From: an uncultured Prevotella sp.
GTDB taxonomy: Bacteria; Bacteroidota; Bacteroidia; Bacteroidales; Bacteroidaceae
DNA length: 34,427 nt
Reading direction: 5' to 3'
Assembly: GCA_905236875.1 (NCBI GenBank)
Contig: CAJOQT010000023.1
Location: 1 to 34,427 of the forward strand
The translations under genes were made by a program, and so were the position numbers. This document shows positions 1 to 6,733 of the stretch, piece by piece; position 1 is the stretch's first letter, and each line of letters starts with the position of its first letter. Below the pieces are notes generated by a model, which was not told the origin of the DNA, ran no database searches, and worked only from the letters and a program-made list of their open reading frames with translations.

Positions 1-123
1 TATCCATTCATATAAAATGTGATGGCCTAAATGGAGTCTACGAGACACAGAACGGGCTGATTCACCTTGGAATACTAATCCAATCGCTGACAACTTTTCT
101 TCAATACTAAAATTCCGTTTCAT
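1..123 (-). CDS. IS3-family transposase OrfA, N-terminal part (cut by window edge)
   Basis: The 41 codons visible read from an ATG at 123 to the left edge of the window. The peptide begins MKRNFSIEEKLSAIGLVFQG and continues with SARSVSRRLHLGHHILYEWI. This is the usual start of the helix-turn-helix OrfA protein of IS3/IS150-group insertion sequences: a short basic start, 'EEKLSAI', then a recognition helix ending in 'YEWI'. OrfA binds the element ends and, by programmed frameshifting, supplies the N-terminus of the OrfAB transposase. The rest of the gene and the catalytic OrfB lie outside the window, so I cannot say whether the element is intact. Confidence 0.75.
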   Translation of the reverse strand, partial: MKRNFSIEEKLSAIGLVFQGESARSVSRRLHLGHHILYEWI

Positions 124-164
124 TTGAACCTTTAGGTTGTGTCCAACTTTCTGGGTTCACTTCA
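1..164 (-). mobile_element. End of an IS3-family insertion sequence
   Basis: The transposase start at 123 is preceded on the minus strand by a terminal sequence that reads inwards from about 164 as TGAAGTGAACCCAGAAAG and then TTGGACA. IS3-family ends commonly start with TG and contain a similar 'CCC..AAAGTTGGACA' stretch. The outer boundary could be 159 or 164, because both positions give a TG start. No target duplication can be checked, as only one end is present. Confidence 0.6.
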
Positions 165-217
165 AAATAGTGTCCCTCGGAACTCTGTTCAGTGGTAATG
201 TTCTAAAACAAGAAAAA

Positions 218-310
218 ATGGCAACAAAGAAAACTGCAAAAGCACCAAAAGGACAAGTGAAGCTTCGTGAAAAGAAGCTCAAAGATGGAAGCTCCAGTTT
301 GTTTCCTTGA
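218..310 (+). pseudogene. Tyrosine recombinase (integrase) N-terminal remnant
   Basis: Thirty codons from ATG 218 end at TGA 308-310. The peptide starts MATKKTAKAPKGQVKLREKK and continues LKDGSSSLFP. The 'VKLREKKLKDGSSSL' stretch matches the start of the arm-DNA-binding domain of Bacteroidetes phage-type integrases, where it normally continues into a 'YLDIY' strand. Everything after that point is missing. The next codon in the same frame belongs to a Fic protein, so this is the scar of a deletion or recombination event. It is too short to be functional. The integrase assignment rests on a short motif and is moderate. Confidence 0.5.
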
Positions 311-919
311 CTGTGGCAAATTCATGCTTTCGGTGAGGGCAATACCCGTACCACAGCAGTTTTCACAATACAGTATCTGCGCTCGCTGGGATTTGACGTA
401 AACAATGATCCGTTTGCGCGTCACTCATGGTATTTCCGTAATGCTTTGGTCAGGGCCAACTATCGCAATGTGGCGAAGGGGATAGAGCGTAGTCCTATCT
501 ATCTGGAGCTTTTCTTCCGCAACCTCCTTTTGGATGAGCAGTGGGATTTGCGCAATCGCTACCTGCATATCCATCCTACAGAGGAATGGAGCGTGCAACC
601 GAATCTAGCTACCCGAACAAGTAACGAACAGACACCCGAACAAGTACCCGAACAAGCTGAAGGCTTGCTGCATACGAAAAATCCCCTAATCATAAGATTA
701 ATAAAAGTAATTGGAGATAAGGAACTGTCTATTGCAGTGATAATGAAAACATTGGGACTAAAACATCGACCAAACTTTCTGGAGTATCATTTGAATCCTG
801 CAATCAAAGAAGGGTTTGTCCGTCTGCTATATCCCAACTCTCCCCGTCACCCACGGCAGAAGTATTTGTTGACGGTAAAAGGTCTAGCACTTTATAATGA
901 ATTGAAAGAAAGGAAATAA
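311..919 (+). pseudogene. Fic-family protein, C-terminal remnant (first copy)
   Basis: Immediately after the TGA at 308-310, in the same frame, the translation reads LWQIHAFGEGNTRTTAVFTI. This is a Fic active-site motif of the H-x-F-x-x-G-N-x-R type, in which Fic proteins transfer AMP or similar groups to target hydroxyls. The second position is Ala instead of the usual Pro. It continues through the post-motif helices (WYFRNALVRANY, LELFFRNLLL, LRNRYLHI) and a Gln/Pro/Glu-rich linker (TPEQVPEQAE). It ends with a winged-helix-like C-terminal domain typical of Bacteroidales Fic proteins. The first half of the Fic domain is absent, and no good start codon precedes the motif. A TTG at 446 would start after the active site. 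I therefore call it broken. Confidence 0.7.
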
Positions 920-949
920 AACATTATTGGAAATAAAGGAAGACGAGAT

Positions 950-1174
950 ATGATTCTGCATACGCTGGGATTCAATGTGGTGAACGATGTGTTTGCAGAG
1001 ATCTCCTGGTATTTCCGTAATGCGCTGGTTCGTGCTAACTACAGTGACTTGACAGCAGGTATTTCAGAGACTACGCTCTATCTGGAGCGTTTTTTCCGCA
1101 GCATGTTGCTGGGCGAAGAGCACGACCTGAGGAACAGAATCATGCACGTGGATTGGGGGAAGGAAGGTTGCTGA
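950..1174 (+). pseudogene. Fic-family protein fragment (second copy)
   Basis: The 74-residue reading frame runs MILHTLGFNVVNDVFAEISW then YFRNALVRANYSDLTAGI and ends LRNRIMHVDWGKEGC. It aligns by eye with the middle of the preceding Fic remnant: WYFRNALVRANY, YLE.FFR..LL and LRNR.(M/L)H are shared. It is therefore a second Fic gene reduced to the helices after the active site. The HxFxxGNxR motif and the C-terminal winged helix are both missing. It lies 30 bp after the first copy, which points to recombination between tandem fic genes. Confidence 0.6.
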
Positions 1175-1201
1175 TACAACAAAACACTCGGAAAAATTCA
1201 A

Positions 1202-1756
1202 TTAAATTTGGCTCTTCACTTGCTTTATCGCAGCCTTTCGGGCTTCTTTCCAACGGGGGAAGAACTTGTCCATCAATGCATGGAAACGGGCGTTATGACT
1301 GGGTTCAAGCAGATGGCACAACTCATGAACCACTACATGCTCGACACACCATTCCGGCAACAACAGCAGATAGGCCGAGAAGCAGACAGACCTATCCTTC
1401 ACGTTGCACACACCCCAACGCGAAACCATCGCCTTGTAATGGACAGCCGAAAGTTTCACGCCCATCTCCTTGGAGTGGCGTTCCATCATCGGCTCTATCA
1501 GGGCTTTCAATCGACATAGGGCATCATCAGCCTGTTCTCTCGTCTTTAGCGGCAGCTTATTATAAAAGTCTGCTCTGCGCTTTTGGTTTTCGTAGGTTTT
1601 CTTCCGTGCCTCTGTTATCCAGTCGCGGTGTTCCTCAATGAACCGTTCCACCTCTTTCTTTGGCATACCAATGGGTGCCGACACATGCACATCGCCATTT
1701 TTCACAATGCGCATTGACAGCCTCCTGGTTCTCCTGTATGTCACCTGTATAGCCAT
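1202..1756 (-). CDS. YgjP/DUF45-family metallopeptidase (M48-like)
   Basis: This 184-residue protein carries a zinc-binding signature near residues 144-154, HELCHLLEPSHNARFH. It matches the HExxH plus downstream His pattern of the YgjP-like (DUF45, WLM/SprT-related) metallopeptidases, and the full length fits the family. The N-terminal half (TYRRTRRLSMRIVKNGDVHV) is the usual basic beta-rich lead. Members are often encoded next to type I restriction-modification genes in Bacteroidetes. Here the neighbour on the upstream side is only a short remnant (1759-1830), so the gene may be a survivor of a decayed defence locus. The start at 1756 is the only good ATG before the conserved region. Function in the cell is not established. 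Confidence 0.8.
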   Translation of the reverse strand: MAIQVTYRRTRRLSMRIVKNGDVHVSAPIGMPKKEVERFIEEHRDWITEARKKTYENQKRRADFYNKLPLKTREQADDALCRLKALIEPMMERHSKEMGVKLSAVHYKAMVSRWGVCNVKDRSVCFSAYLLLLPEWCVEHVVVHELCHLLEPSHNARFHALMDKFFPRWKEARKAAIKQVKSQI

Positions 1757-1758
1757 AT

Positions 1759-1830
1759 TTATTTCAATTTACCATACTTTTTCAGATAAATATGCAATTC
1801 TGGAGTAAAAATTTTAACATTCAACGTCAT
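1759..1830 (-). pseudogene. Short remnant reading into the YgjP-like gene
   Basis: On the minus strand an ATG at 1830 opens 23 codons ending LHIYLKKYGKLK, with TAA just 2 bases before the metallopeptidase ATG. An in-frame stop lies a few codons upstream of the ATG. The tight spacing looks like the tail of an upstream operon gene whose body has been lost, perhaps a restriction-modification subunit given what usually neighbours this family. The identity is a guess, and a chance short ORF is equally possible. Confidence 0.25.
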
Positions 1831-1860
1831 AAGAAAGGATTTCGGTCAAGAAAAAAGACA

Positions 1861-1894
1861 TATAAAATCCCCGTAACCATCAGGCTACGGGGAT
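1861..1894 (-). terminator. Rho-independent terminator of the glgB unit
   Basis: On the minus strand a perfect 10-bp stem ATCCCCGTAG / CTACGGGGAT, with two further bases pairing inside it, encloses an 8-nt loop. It is followed by TTTTATATG. It lies 6 bp past the glgB stop codon. Confidence 0.85.
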
Positions 1895-1899
1895 CATCG

Positions 1900-4074
1900 T
1901 CAGTTCTTCTTCAGGACGACAGCGGAGCGGGCTGGGATGTAGAGTTTCAGCCACTCTTTCTTATCCTTGACGTAGAGCGGGTCGTAGTTGGTGATGTGGG
2001 TGATGGTATCGTCGGCAAAGCCGTTGCCGCCGAACTCCTTGGCATCGGTGTTGAGCACCACGTCGTAGCTGCCGGTGGGTACGAGGAATCCATAGTCGGT
2101 ATAGCTGCGCGTCGGGGAGAAATTGAACACGAAGACGAGATCGCCTCTCATAAAGCAGAGCACCTGGTCGCCGTCATCGTGCCAGATTTCCTGGACGGGC
2201 TTGTCCTGGAAGTTACGCACCGACTTGATGACCTTCAGCATCTCGCGGTCGAAGTCGCCGAGCCAGTGGTAGCACAGGTCCTTGTTATCGACGAGATTCC
2301 ACTGGCGGCGTGCATACTTGTAGCTCCAGCCGTTACCCTCGCGTGGGAAGTCTATCCATTCAGGATGTCCGAACTCGTTGCCCATGAAGTTGAGGTAGCC
2401 GCCATTGATGGCACCTGCCGTCACGAGACGTATCATCTTGTGGAGGGCGATGCCTCGCTGTGCAAGGTCGTTGACATCCTTCTTGGCAAAGTGCCAGTAC
2501 ATGTCGGCATCGATAAGACGGAAGATGATGGTCTTGTCGCCCACGAGTGCCTGGTCGTGAGACTCGCAATAGGAGATGGTCTTCTCGTCGGGACGACGGT
2601 TCTTGACTTCCCAGAAGATGGAGCAGACGTTGATGTCCTCGTCGCGTACCTCCTTGATGGTCTTGATCCAGTAGTCGGGAATATTCATGGCCATACGGTA
2701 GTCGAAGCCATAGCCTCCGTCCTCGAACTTGGCTGCCAGGCCTGGCATGCCGCTGACTTCCTCGGCGATAGTAATGGCGTTGGGGTTCACCTCATGGATA
2801 AGGCAGTTGGCCAGTGTGAGATAGCAGATGGCGTTGTCGTCCTCATGACCGTTGAAGTAGTCGCCGTAGCCGCCGAATGCCTCGCCCAGACCGTGGCTGT
2901 AGTAGAGCATCGAGGTGACTCCGTCGAAGCGGAAACCGTCGAAATGGAACTCCTCGAGCCAGTACTTACAGTTGGAGAGCAGGAAGTGAAGCACGTCGTC
3001 CTTGCCGTAGTCGAAGCAGAGAGAGTCCCAAGCCGGATGCTCGTGGCGGTCACCGGCATAGAAGAACTGGTTGGGGTCGCCAGCCAGGTTGCCCAAGCCC
3101 TCGACCTCGTTCTTCACGGCATGCGAGTGGACGATGTCCATGATGACTGCGATGCCCATCTTGTGAGCCGTGTCTATCATCTCCTTCAGGTCTTCGGGCG
3201 TGCCGAAACGGCTGCTGGGAGCAAAGAACGATGACACATGGTAGCCGAAGGAGCCATAGTAGGGATGTTCCTGGATGGCCATGACCTGAATGGCGTTGTA
3301 GCCGTCTTTCTTCACGCGTGGAAGGACGTTCTCCGTAAATTCCTTATAGGTACCAACCTTCTCAGCATCCTGTCCCATACCAACATGGCACTCGTAGATG
3401 AGCAACGGGTCCTTATGGGGCTTAAAGGTCTTTTTCTTCCACTCGTAGGGCTTCTCGGGATTCCACACCTGGGCAGAGAATATCTTTGTCTGCTCGTCCT
3501 GCACCACGCGCTGGCACCATGCAGGAATGCGCTCACCTTCGCCGCCGTTCCACTTGACCTTCATCTTGTAAAGCTGGCCATGCTTCAGAGCCTTTTCGCT
3601 GAGTTTCAGTTCCCAGTTGCCGGTACCCTCGATGCGCTTGCACTTGTACTTGTCCGACTCCTGCCAGTTATTGAAGTCGCCGATGAGGTAAATCTCCGTT
3701 GCGGTAGGTGCCCACTCGCGGAACACCCAACCCTTGGCCAGTTTGTGAAGTCCGAAGTAGAGATGTCCTGAAGCGAAGTCGCTGAGGGTTTTCTTACCGT
3801 TACGTGTCAACTGGTTTATCTTCCAAACCGCATGGTCGTGGCGGCCCGTGATGGCTGCCTCAAATGGCTCTAACCAGGAGTCGTGAGCTACGAGACCGAT
3901 GTGCCCTGTCCCTTGCTGTACAGAGGGGTTGGCTGCTTTTTTCGACACTTTCTTCGCAGTAGTTTTCTTTGCCTTATTTGCTGTTTCTTTTTTCATGACT
4001 ATATCGTTTTGTTTGTTTTTTTGCATAACTAAACTGTCCCAGGCTTCTCCTTGAGAGGCAAGGGAAACTTTCAT
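1900..4074 (-). CDS. glgB: 1,4-alpha-glucan branching enzyme
   Basis: GlgB forms alpha-1,6 branches in glycogen. The order is an N-terminal extension, a CBM48-like domain (GWVFREWAPTATEIYLIGDF), then a GH13 barrel. The barrel has the conserved regions DIVHSHA, GFRFDGVTSMLYY (nucleophile Asp, near residue 381), ITIAEEVSG (acid Glu, near 436) and YCESHDQ. A C-terminal beta domain follows. This layout is the eukaryote-like branching enzyme type common in Bacteroidetes. From 4074 the protein is 724 aa and its ATG overlaps the upstream stop by 4 bases (ATGA), suggesting coupled translation. A later ATG at 3996 (MKKETANKAKK...) is an equally possible start. Between it and the enzyme lies a Lys/Ala-rich tail that is unusual for the family. 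A strong terminator follows the gene. Confidence 0.93.
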   Translation of the reverse strand: MKVSLASQGEAWDSLVMQKNKQNDIVMKKETANKAKKTTAKKVSKKAANPSVQQGTGHIGLVAHDSWLEPFEAAITGRHDHAVWKINQLTRNGKKTLSDFASGHLYFGLHKLAKGWVFREWAPTATEIYLIGDFNNWQESDKYKCKRIEGTGNWELKLSEKALKHGQLYKMKVKWNGGEGERIPAWCQRVVQDEQTKIFSAQVWNPEKPYEWKKKTFKPHKDPLLIYECHVGMGQDAEKVGTYKEFTENVLPRVKKDGYNAIQVMAIQEHPYYGSFGYHVSSFFAPSSRFGTPEDLKEMIDTAHKMGIAVIMDIVHSHAVKNEVEGLGNLAGDPNQFFYAGDRHEHPAWDSLCFDYGKDDVLHFLLSNCKYWLEEFHFDGFRFDGVTSMLYYSHGLGEAFGGYGDYFNGHEDDNAICYLTLANCLIHEVNPNAITIAEEVSGMPGLAAKFEDGGYGFDYRMAMNIPDYWIKTIKEVRDEDINVCSIFWEVKNRRPDEKTISYCESHDQALVGDKTIIFRLIDADMYWHFAKKDVNDLAQRGIALHKMIRLVTAGAINGGYLNFMGNEFGHPEWIDFPREGNGWSYKYARRQWNLVDNKDLCYHWLGDFDREMLKVIKSVRNFQDKPVQEIWHDDGDQVLCFMRGDLVFVFNFSPTRSYTDYGFLVPTGSYDVVLNTDAKEFGGNGFADDTITHITNYDPLYVKDKKEWLKLYIPARSAVVLKKN

Positions 4075-4517
4075 ACTTTTACCTTGAATATGGCCTTTTT
4101 GATTTCAGGGTCGAAAGAGATGCAGGGTGCATGTCCATCCTGTGGGAAGAAGATGGCAAACATGCCCGGATGACAGGTGACATAGCTCTCTGCCGGCATG
4201 TCGCCGAACTTCGTGATGTCCTTCTCGGCATTGTAGGGAGCGTCGGGCAGGATGGCTGCTGACGTGTAGCCGTAAGTCTCATCACCTGAAAGAGGAATCT
4301 GGATGTCGATCATGTCGCGATGGGTCTCCAGTACGGCTTCGTCAGGTGCCTTGCCCTTTGCGACTGCAATGTTGACGAAGAGATCCTGGCCAGCTATCTC
4401 ATGTTTGCCAGGCTCCAGCTTGTTCAGGTCATGTGTCTTGAGGAACGCCACAACCTGTGCAAACAACGGGTTGAGCGGCAGGTAGCAGCTCAGGTTGTCT
4501 AATGTGTCAATTATCAT
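4071..4517 (-). CDS. YhcH/YjgK/YiaL (DUF386) family protein
   Basis: This 148-residue protein has the family landmarks VNIAVAKGKAPDEAVLETHR, DMIDIQIPLSGDETYGYT and an HPGMFAIFFPQDGHAP stretch near the end. It fits the small cupin-like family that includes the E. coli EbgC beta subunit and YhcH. Members are thought to act on sugars or sugar acids (anomer handling), but the substrate here is unknown. It overlaps glgB by 4 bp on the same strand, so the two are probably co-translated, which hints at a carbohydrate role. Upstream the minus strand has only a weak -7-like TAACTTTA, so it may be read from the MORN gene promoter. Confidence 0.85.
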   Translation of the reverse strand: MIIDTLDNLSCYLPLNPLFAQVVAFLKTHDLNKLEPGKHEIAGQDLFVNIAVAKGKAPDEAVLETHRDMIDIQIPLSGDETYGYTSAAILPDAPYNAEKDITKFGDMPAESYVTCHPGMFAIFFPQDGHAPCISFDPEIKKAIFKVKV

Positions 4518-4543
4518 ATCGTATAAGTTTTAAAGTTATTGAT

Positions 4544-4606
4544 GAGTCTAATGGGGCGAAGGAGTCTGATGGGGCGAAGGGGTAAAGGGGGCAGATGGGA
4601 AGGGGA
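4544..4606. repeat. Degenerate 9-nt-period tandem repeat between MORN gene and YhcH gene
   Basis: Nonamers follow one another from 4544: GAGTCTAAT, GGGGCGAAG, GAGTCTGAT, GGGGCGAAG, then purine-rich nonamers that diverge. The first 36 bases are an 18-bp direct repeat with one mismatch. The array fills most of the 98-bp gap between the two genes. A similar nonamer array lies inside the ABC exporter gene at 19048. Confidence 0.7.
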
Positions 4607-4615
4607 AAGCTTACA

Positions 4616-5734
4616 CTAATCCTGCTTCCTGTGCCCTCGCACATAGGTGCCGTGGGCTGTGATGTTGCCATTGCGGTCACGCTCGATGAATCGTCCGTCA
4701 CGGCGGTCATCGACGTAAGTGCCCTCGAAGCGGTTACCGTCCTTGTCTTCCTCTATGGCAGGGCCGTTGCGTTTTCCGGCCTTGAATGTTCCCTTGAACT
4801 TCGAACCGTCGGCATAGCGTGCTACGCCCTCACCGTCGATGTTTCCGTCCTTGAAGTCACCTTCGAAGACGTCGCCGTTCTTGGTTGACAGTTTTCCGTG
4901 TCCGTTGGGCTTGTCGTTCTGCCACTGACCTGTATAAGTATTGCCGTTTTTCCAGACAAACGTGCCCTGTCCGGATTTGTCGCCCTTCAGGAACTGACCC
5001 GTATAGCGGTCACCGTTGGCGTAGGTGAAGATACCCATGCCTGTACGTTCTCCGTTGACATACTCGCCTTCATAGCTGTCACCAGTCTGGAACTTATAGA
5101 TGCCACGTCCGTGCTGGACATCATCCTTCCACTGGCCTACATAGACATCGCCGTCAGAATAGCGGAAGGTGCCACGCCCATTGCGCTGGTTCTCACGCCA
5201 TTCGCCTTCGTAGGTGGAGCCGTCGCCCCAGTCGTACTTTCCCTGACCGCTCTTCTTGTCGTTCACCCATTCACCATCGTAATAGGCTCCATTGGCGAAG
5301 GTATATTTGCCGTGACCGTGCCGGCGGTCGTTTTCCCAATCGCCCACATAGACATCGCCATTGTAATAATACATGGTACCCTTGCCCTGCTGTACATCAA
5401 TGTACCACAGACCGACATACTTGTTGTTGTTCAGGAAATAATAGGTGCCCTCGCCGTGCTGGTGGTCCTTGTACCACTCACCTTCATATTTCTCACCGTC
5501 GAAGAAAGTGAAGATGCCGAAGCCATGACGCAAGCCCTTGAAATAGTCGCCCTCGTAGAAGTTCCCGTCAGGGAAGGAAGTCTTTCCCTTGCCGTGGGGC
5601 TTACCACCCTGCATTTCACCATTATACTGTCCTCCGTCGTGCGTCTCACACGACCCCAGTGTAATTTTCTGCGCCGAGACGAGAAGAGGTGCTGCTATAA
5701 ATATGGAAGATATAATTAATTTATGTATATTCAT
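4616..5734 (-). CDS. Exported MORN-repeat protein (14 repeats)
   Basis: The 372-residue protein opens with a signal peptide (MNIHKLIISSIFIAAPLLVSA). From about residue 37 it consists almost entirely of 23-residue MORN repeats of the form Y-x-G-x-(W/Y/F)-x-x-x-x-x-x-G-x-G. I count 14 in an unbroken register, followed by a short basic tail. MORN repeats fold into an extended beta sheet and usually act as spacers or binding platforms. Export suggests a periplasmic or surface location. No enzymatic domain is present. The gene has its own promoter at 5758-5765, divergent from kdsB. The partner and role are unknown. Confidence 0.9.
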   Translation of the reverse strand: MNIHKLIISSIFIAAPLLVSAQKITLGSCETHDGGQYNGEMQGGKPHGKGKTSFPDGNFYEGDYFKGLRHGFGIFTFFDGEKYEGEWYKDHQHGEGTYYFLNNNKYVGLWYIDVQQGKGTMYYYNGDVYVGDWENDRRHGHGKYTFANGAYYDGEWVNDKKSGQGKYDWGDGSTYEGEWRENQRNGRGTFRYSDGDVYVGQWKDDVQHGRGIYKFQTGDSYEGEYVNGERTGMGIFTYANGDRYTGQFLKGDKSGQGTFVWKNGNTYTGQWQNDKPNGHGKLSTKNGDVFEGDFKDGNIDGEGVARYADGSKFKGTFKAGKRNGPAIEEDKDGNRFEGTYVDDRRDGRFIERDRNGNITAHGTYVRGHRKQD

Positions 5735-5757
5735 TGTTTCGACTTATTAAAACTTTA

Positions 5758-5765
5758 CAAAGGTA
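5758..5765 (-). promoter_or_regulatory. -7 box of the MORN-protein gene
   Basis: Minus-strand TACCTTTG matches the Bacteroidetes -7 consensus TAnnTTTG and lies 23 bp before the start codon. No clear -33 box is visible because the upstream DNA is the heptamer array. Confidence 0.65.
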
Positions 5766-5771
5766 GATAAT

Positions 5772-5806
5772 AATTATGAATTATGAATTACGAATTATGA
5801 ATTATT
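5772..5806. repeat. Heptanucleotide array between divergent promoters
   Basis: Five consecutive 7-mers, AATTATG, AATTATG, AATTACG, AATTATG and AATTATT, occupy the space between the divergent -7 boxes of the MORN gene and kdsB. Both -33 regions would fall in or beside this array, so copy number would set promoter geometry. Confidence 0.85.
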
Positions 5807-5809
5807 TTA

Positions 5810-5817
5810 TACCTTTG
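5810..5817 (+). promoter_or_regulatory. -7 box of kdsB
   Basis: TACCTTTG, 19 bp upstream of the kdsB ATG, matches TAnnTTTG exactly. Confidence 0.7.
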
Positions 5818-5836
5818 CGGAAATTTAGTATTTATT

Positions 5837-6595
5837 ATGAAGTTCATAGCAGTAATACCTGCGCGTTATGCTTCTACGCGCTTTCCTGGAAAGCCACTGG
5901 CAATATTGGGTGGCAAGACCGTCATTCAACGGGTATATGAACAAGCCGTCAGCGTCCTGCCCGAAGCCTTCGTGGCCACTGATGACGAACGTATCTTCCG
6001 TACTGTTGAGGAATTTGGCGGAAAGGCTGTCATGACACGTGCCGACCACAAGAGCGGAACCGACCGCATTGAGGAAGCCTGCGTGAAGACAGGCACCGAC
6101 GCCGATGTCGTCATCAACATACAAGGTGACGAACCTTTCGTGCAACCGTCGCAGATAGAGACACTCATGCATCTCTTTGATGACGCTGAGACACAAATAG
6201 GTACTCTGGGCAAGCCCTTCGAAAGCATGGAGGCCGTCAAGAACCCCAACTCTCCCAAGATTGTCAGCGACCGACGCGGCTTCGCCCTCTACTTCAGTCG
6301 CAGCATAATACCATATATCCGCAACGCCCAGGGTGAGAATTGGCTTTCCCAATTCCCTTTCCTCAAACATCTCGGTCTCTATGCCTACCGCCGTGAGGTG
6401 CTGCATGAAATCACCCGACTGCCACAGTCGCCGTTAGAGTTGGCCGAAAGCCTAGAACAACTGCGATGGCTGGAGAACGGATACCGCATCCGAGTGGGCC
6501 TGACTGACGTGGAAACCGTTGGCATCGACACGCCCGAAGACCTCCAGAGAGCCGAGGAATTCCTACGCCGGCAGCAGTCGGAAACTATGCCATAA
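5837..6595 (+). CDS. kdsB: 3-deoxy-manno-octulosonate cytidylyltransferase (CMP-Kdo synthetase)
   Basis: KdsB couples Kdo to CMP, the activation step for lipopolysaccharide inner-core synthesis in the cytoplasm. The 252-residue length is typical. The nucleotide-binding start MKFIAVIPARYASTRFPGKP is nearly diagnostic. Other family stretches are VFEEFGGKAVMT-like (residues ~55-68, here VEEFGGKAVMTRADHKSGTD), INIQGDEPFV, and GLYAYRREVL near residue 180. The C-terminus has the expected 'ESLEQLRWLENGYRIRV' and 'GIDTPEDL' segments. It is preceded by its own promoter and followed after 138 bp by clpC on the same strand. Confidence 0.96.
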   Translation: MKFIAVIPARYASTRFPGKPLAILGGKTVIQRVYEQAVSVLPEAFVATDDERIFRTVEEFGGKAVMTRADHKSGTDRIEEACVKTGTDADVVINIQGDEPFVQPSQIETLMHLFDDAETQIGTLGKPFESMEAVKNPNSPKIVSDRRGFALYFSRSIIPYIRNAQGENWLSQFPFLKHLGLYAYRREVLHEITRLPQSPLELAESLEQLRWLENGYRIRVGLTDVETVGIDTPEDLQRAEEFLRRQQSETMP

Positions 6596-6733
6596 AAGCA
6601 GCACATGCAACCGCTGCAGCATTCTGGCACACTATTTGCTACAATAACCATAGCAGCCATCCTATGGCAACGAAAACAGTTAACAGGAACTGACAAAAAA
6701 AACATCATTTTAAGAAAGGAAGAAAAGAGCAAT

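Noticed and set aside
1792..3234. A 480-codon open frame on the plus strand opposite glgB
   Set aside because: It is the shadow of the highly conserved glgB on the other strand. The translation is rich in Val/Asp/Glu/His with no motif, as expected from antisense reading of GC-rich codons.
4898..5719. A 273-codon open frame on the plus strand opposite the MORN gene
   Set aside because: It mirrors the 23-residue repeats of the MORN gene and has no promoter or family likeness.
5772..5806. Heptamer arrays considered as a CRISPR array or origin iterons
   Set aside because: Units are only 7 nt with no spacers, no cas genes are present, and no replication gene or DnaA-box cluster is nearby.
6605..6733. 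A 43-residue N-terminal extension of ClpC from ATG 6605
   Set aside because: Clp homology starts right after ATG 6734. The extension has no Clp character, and A/G-rich ribosome-binding sequence precedes 6734.
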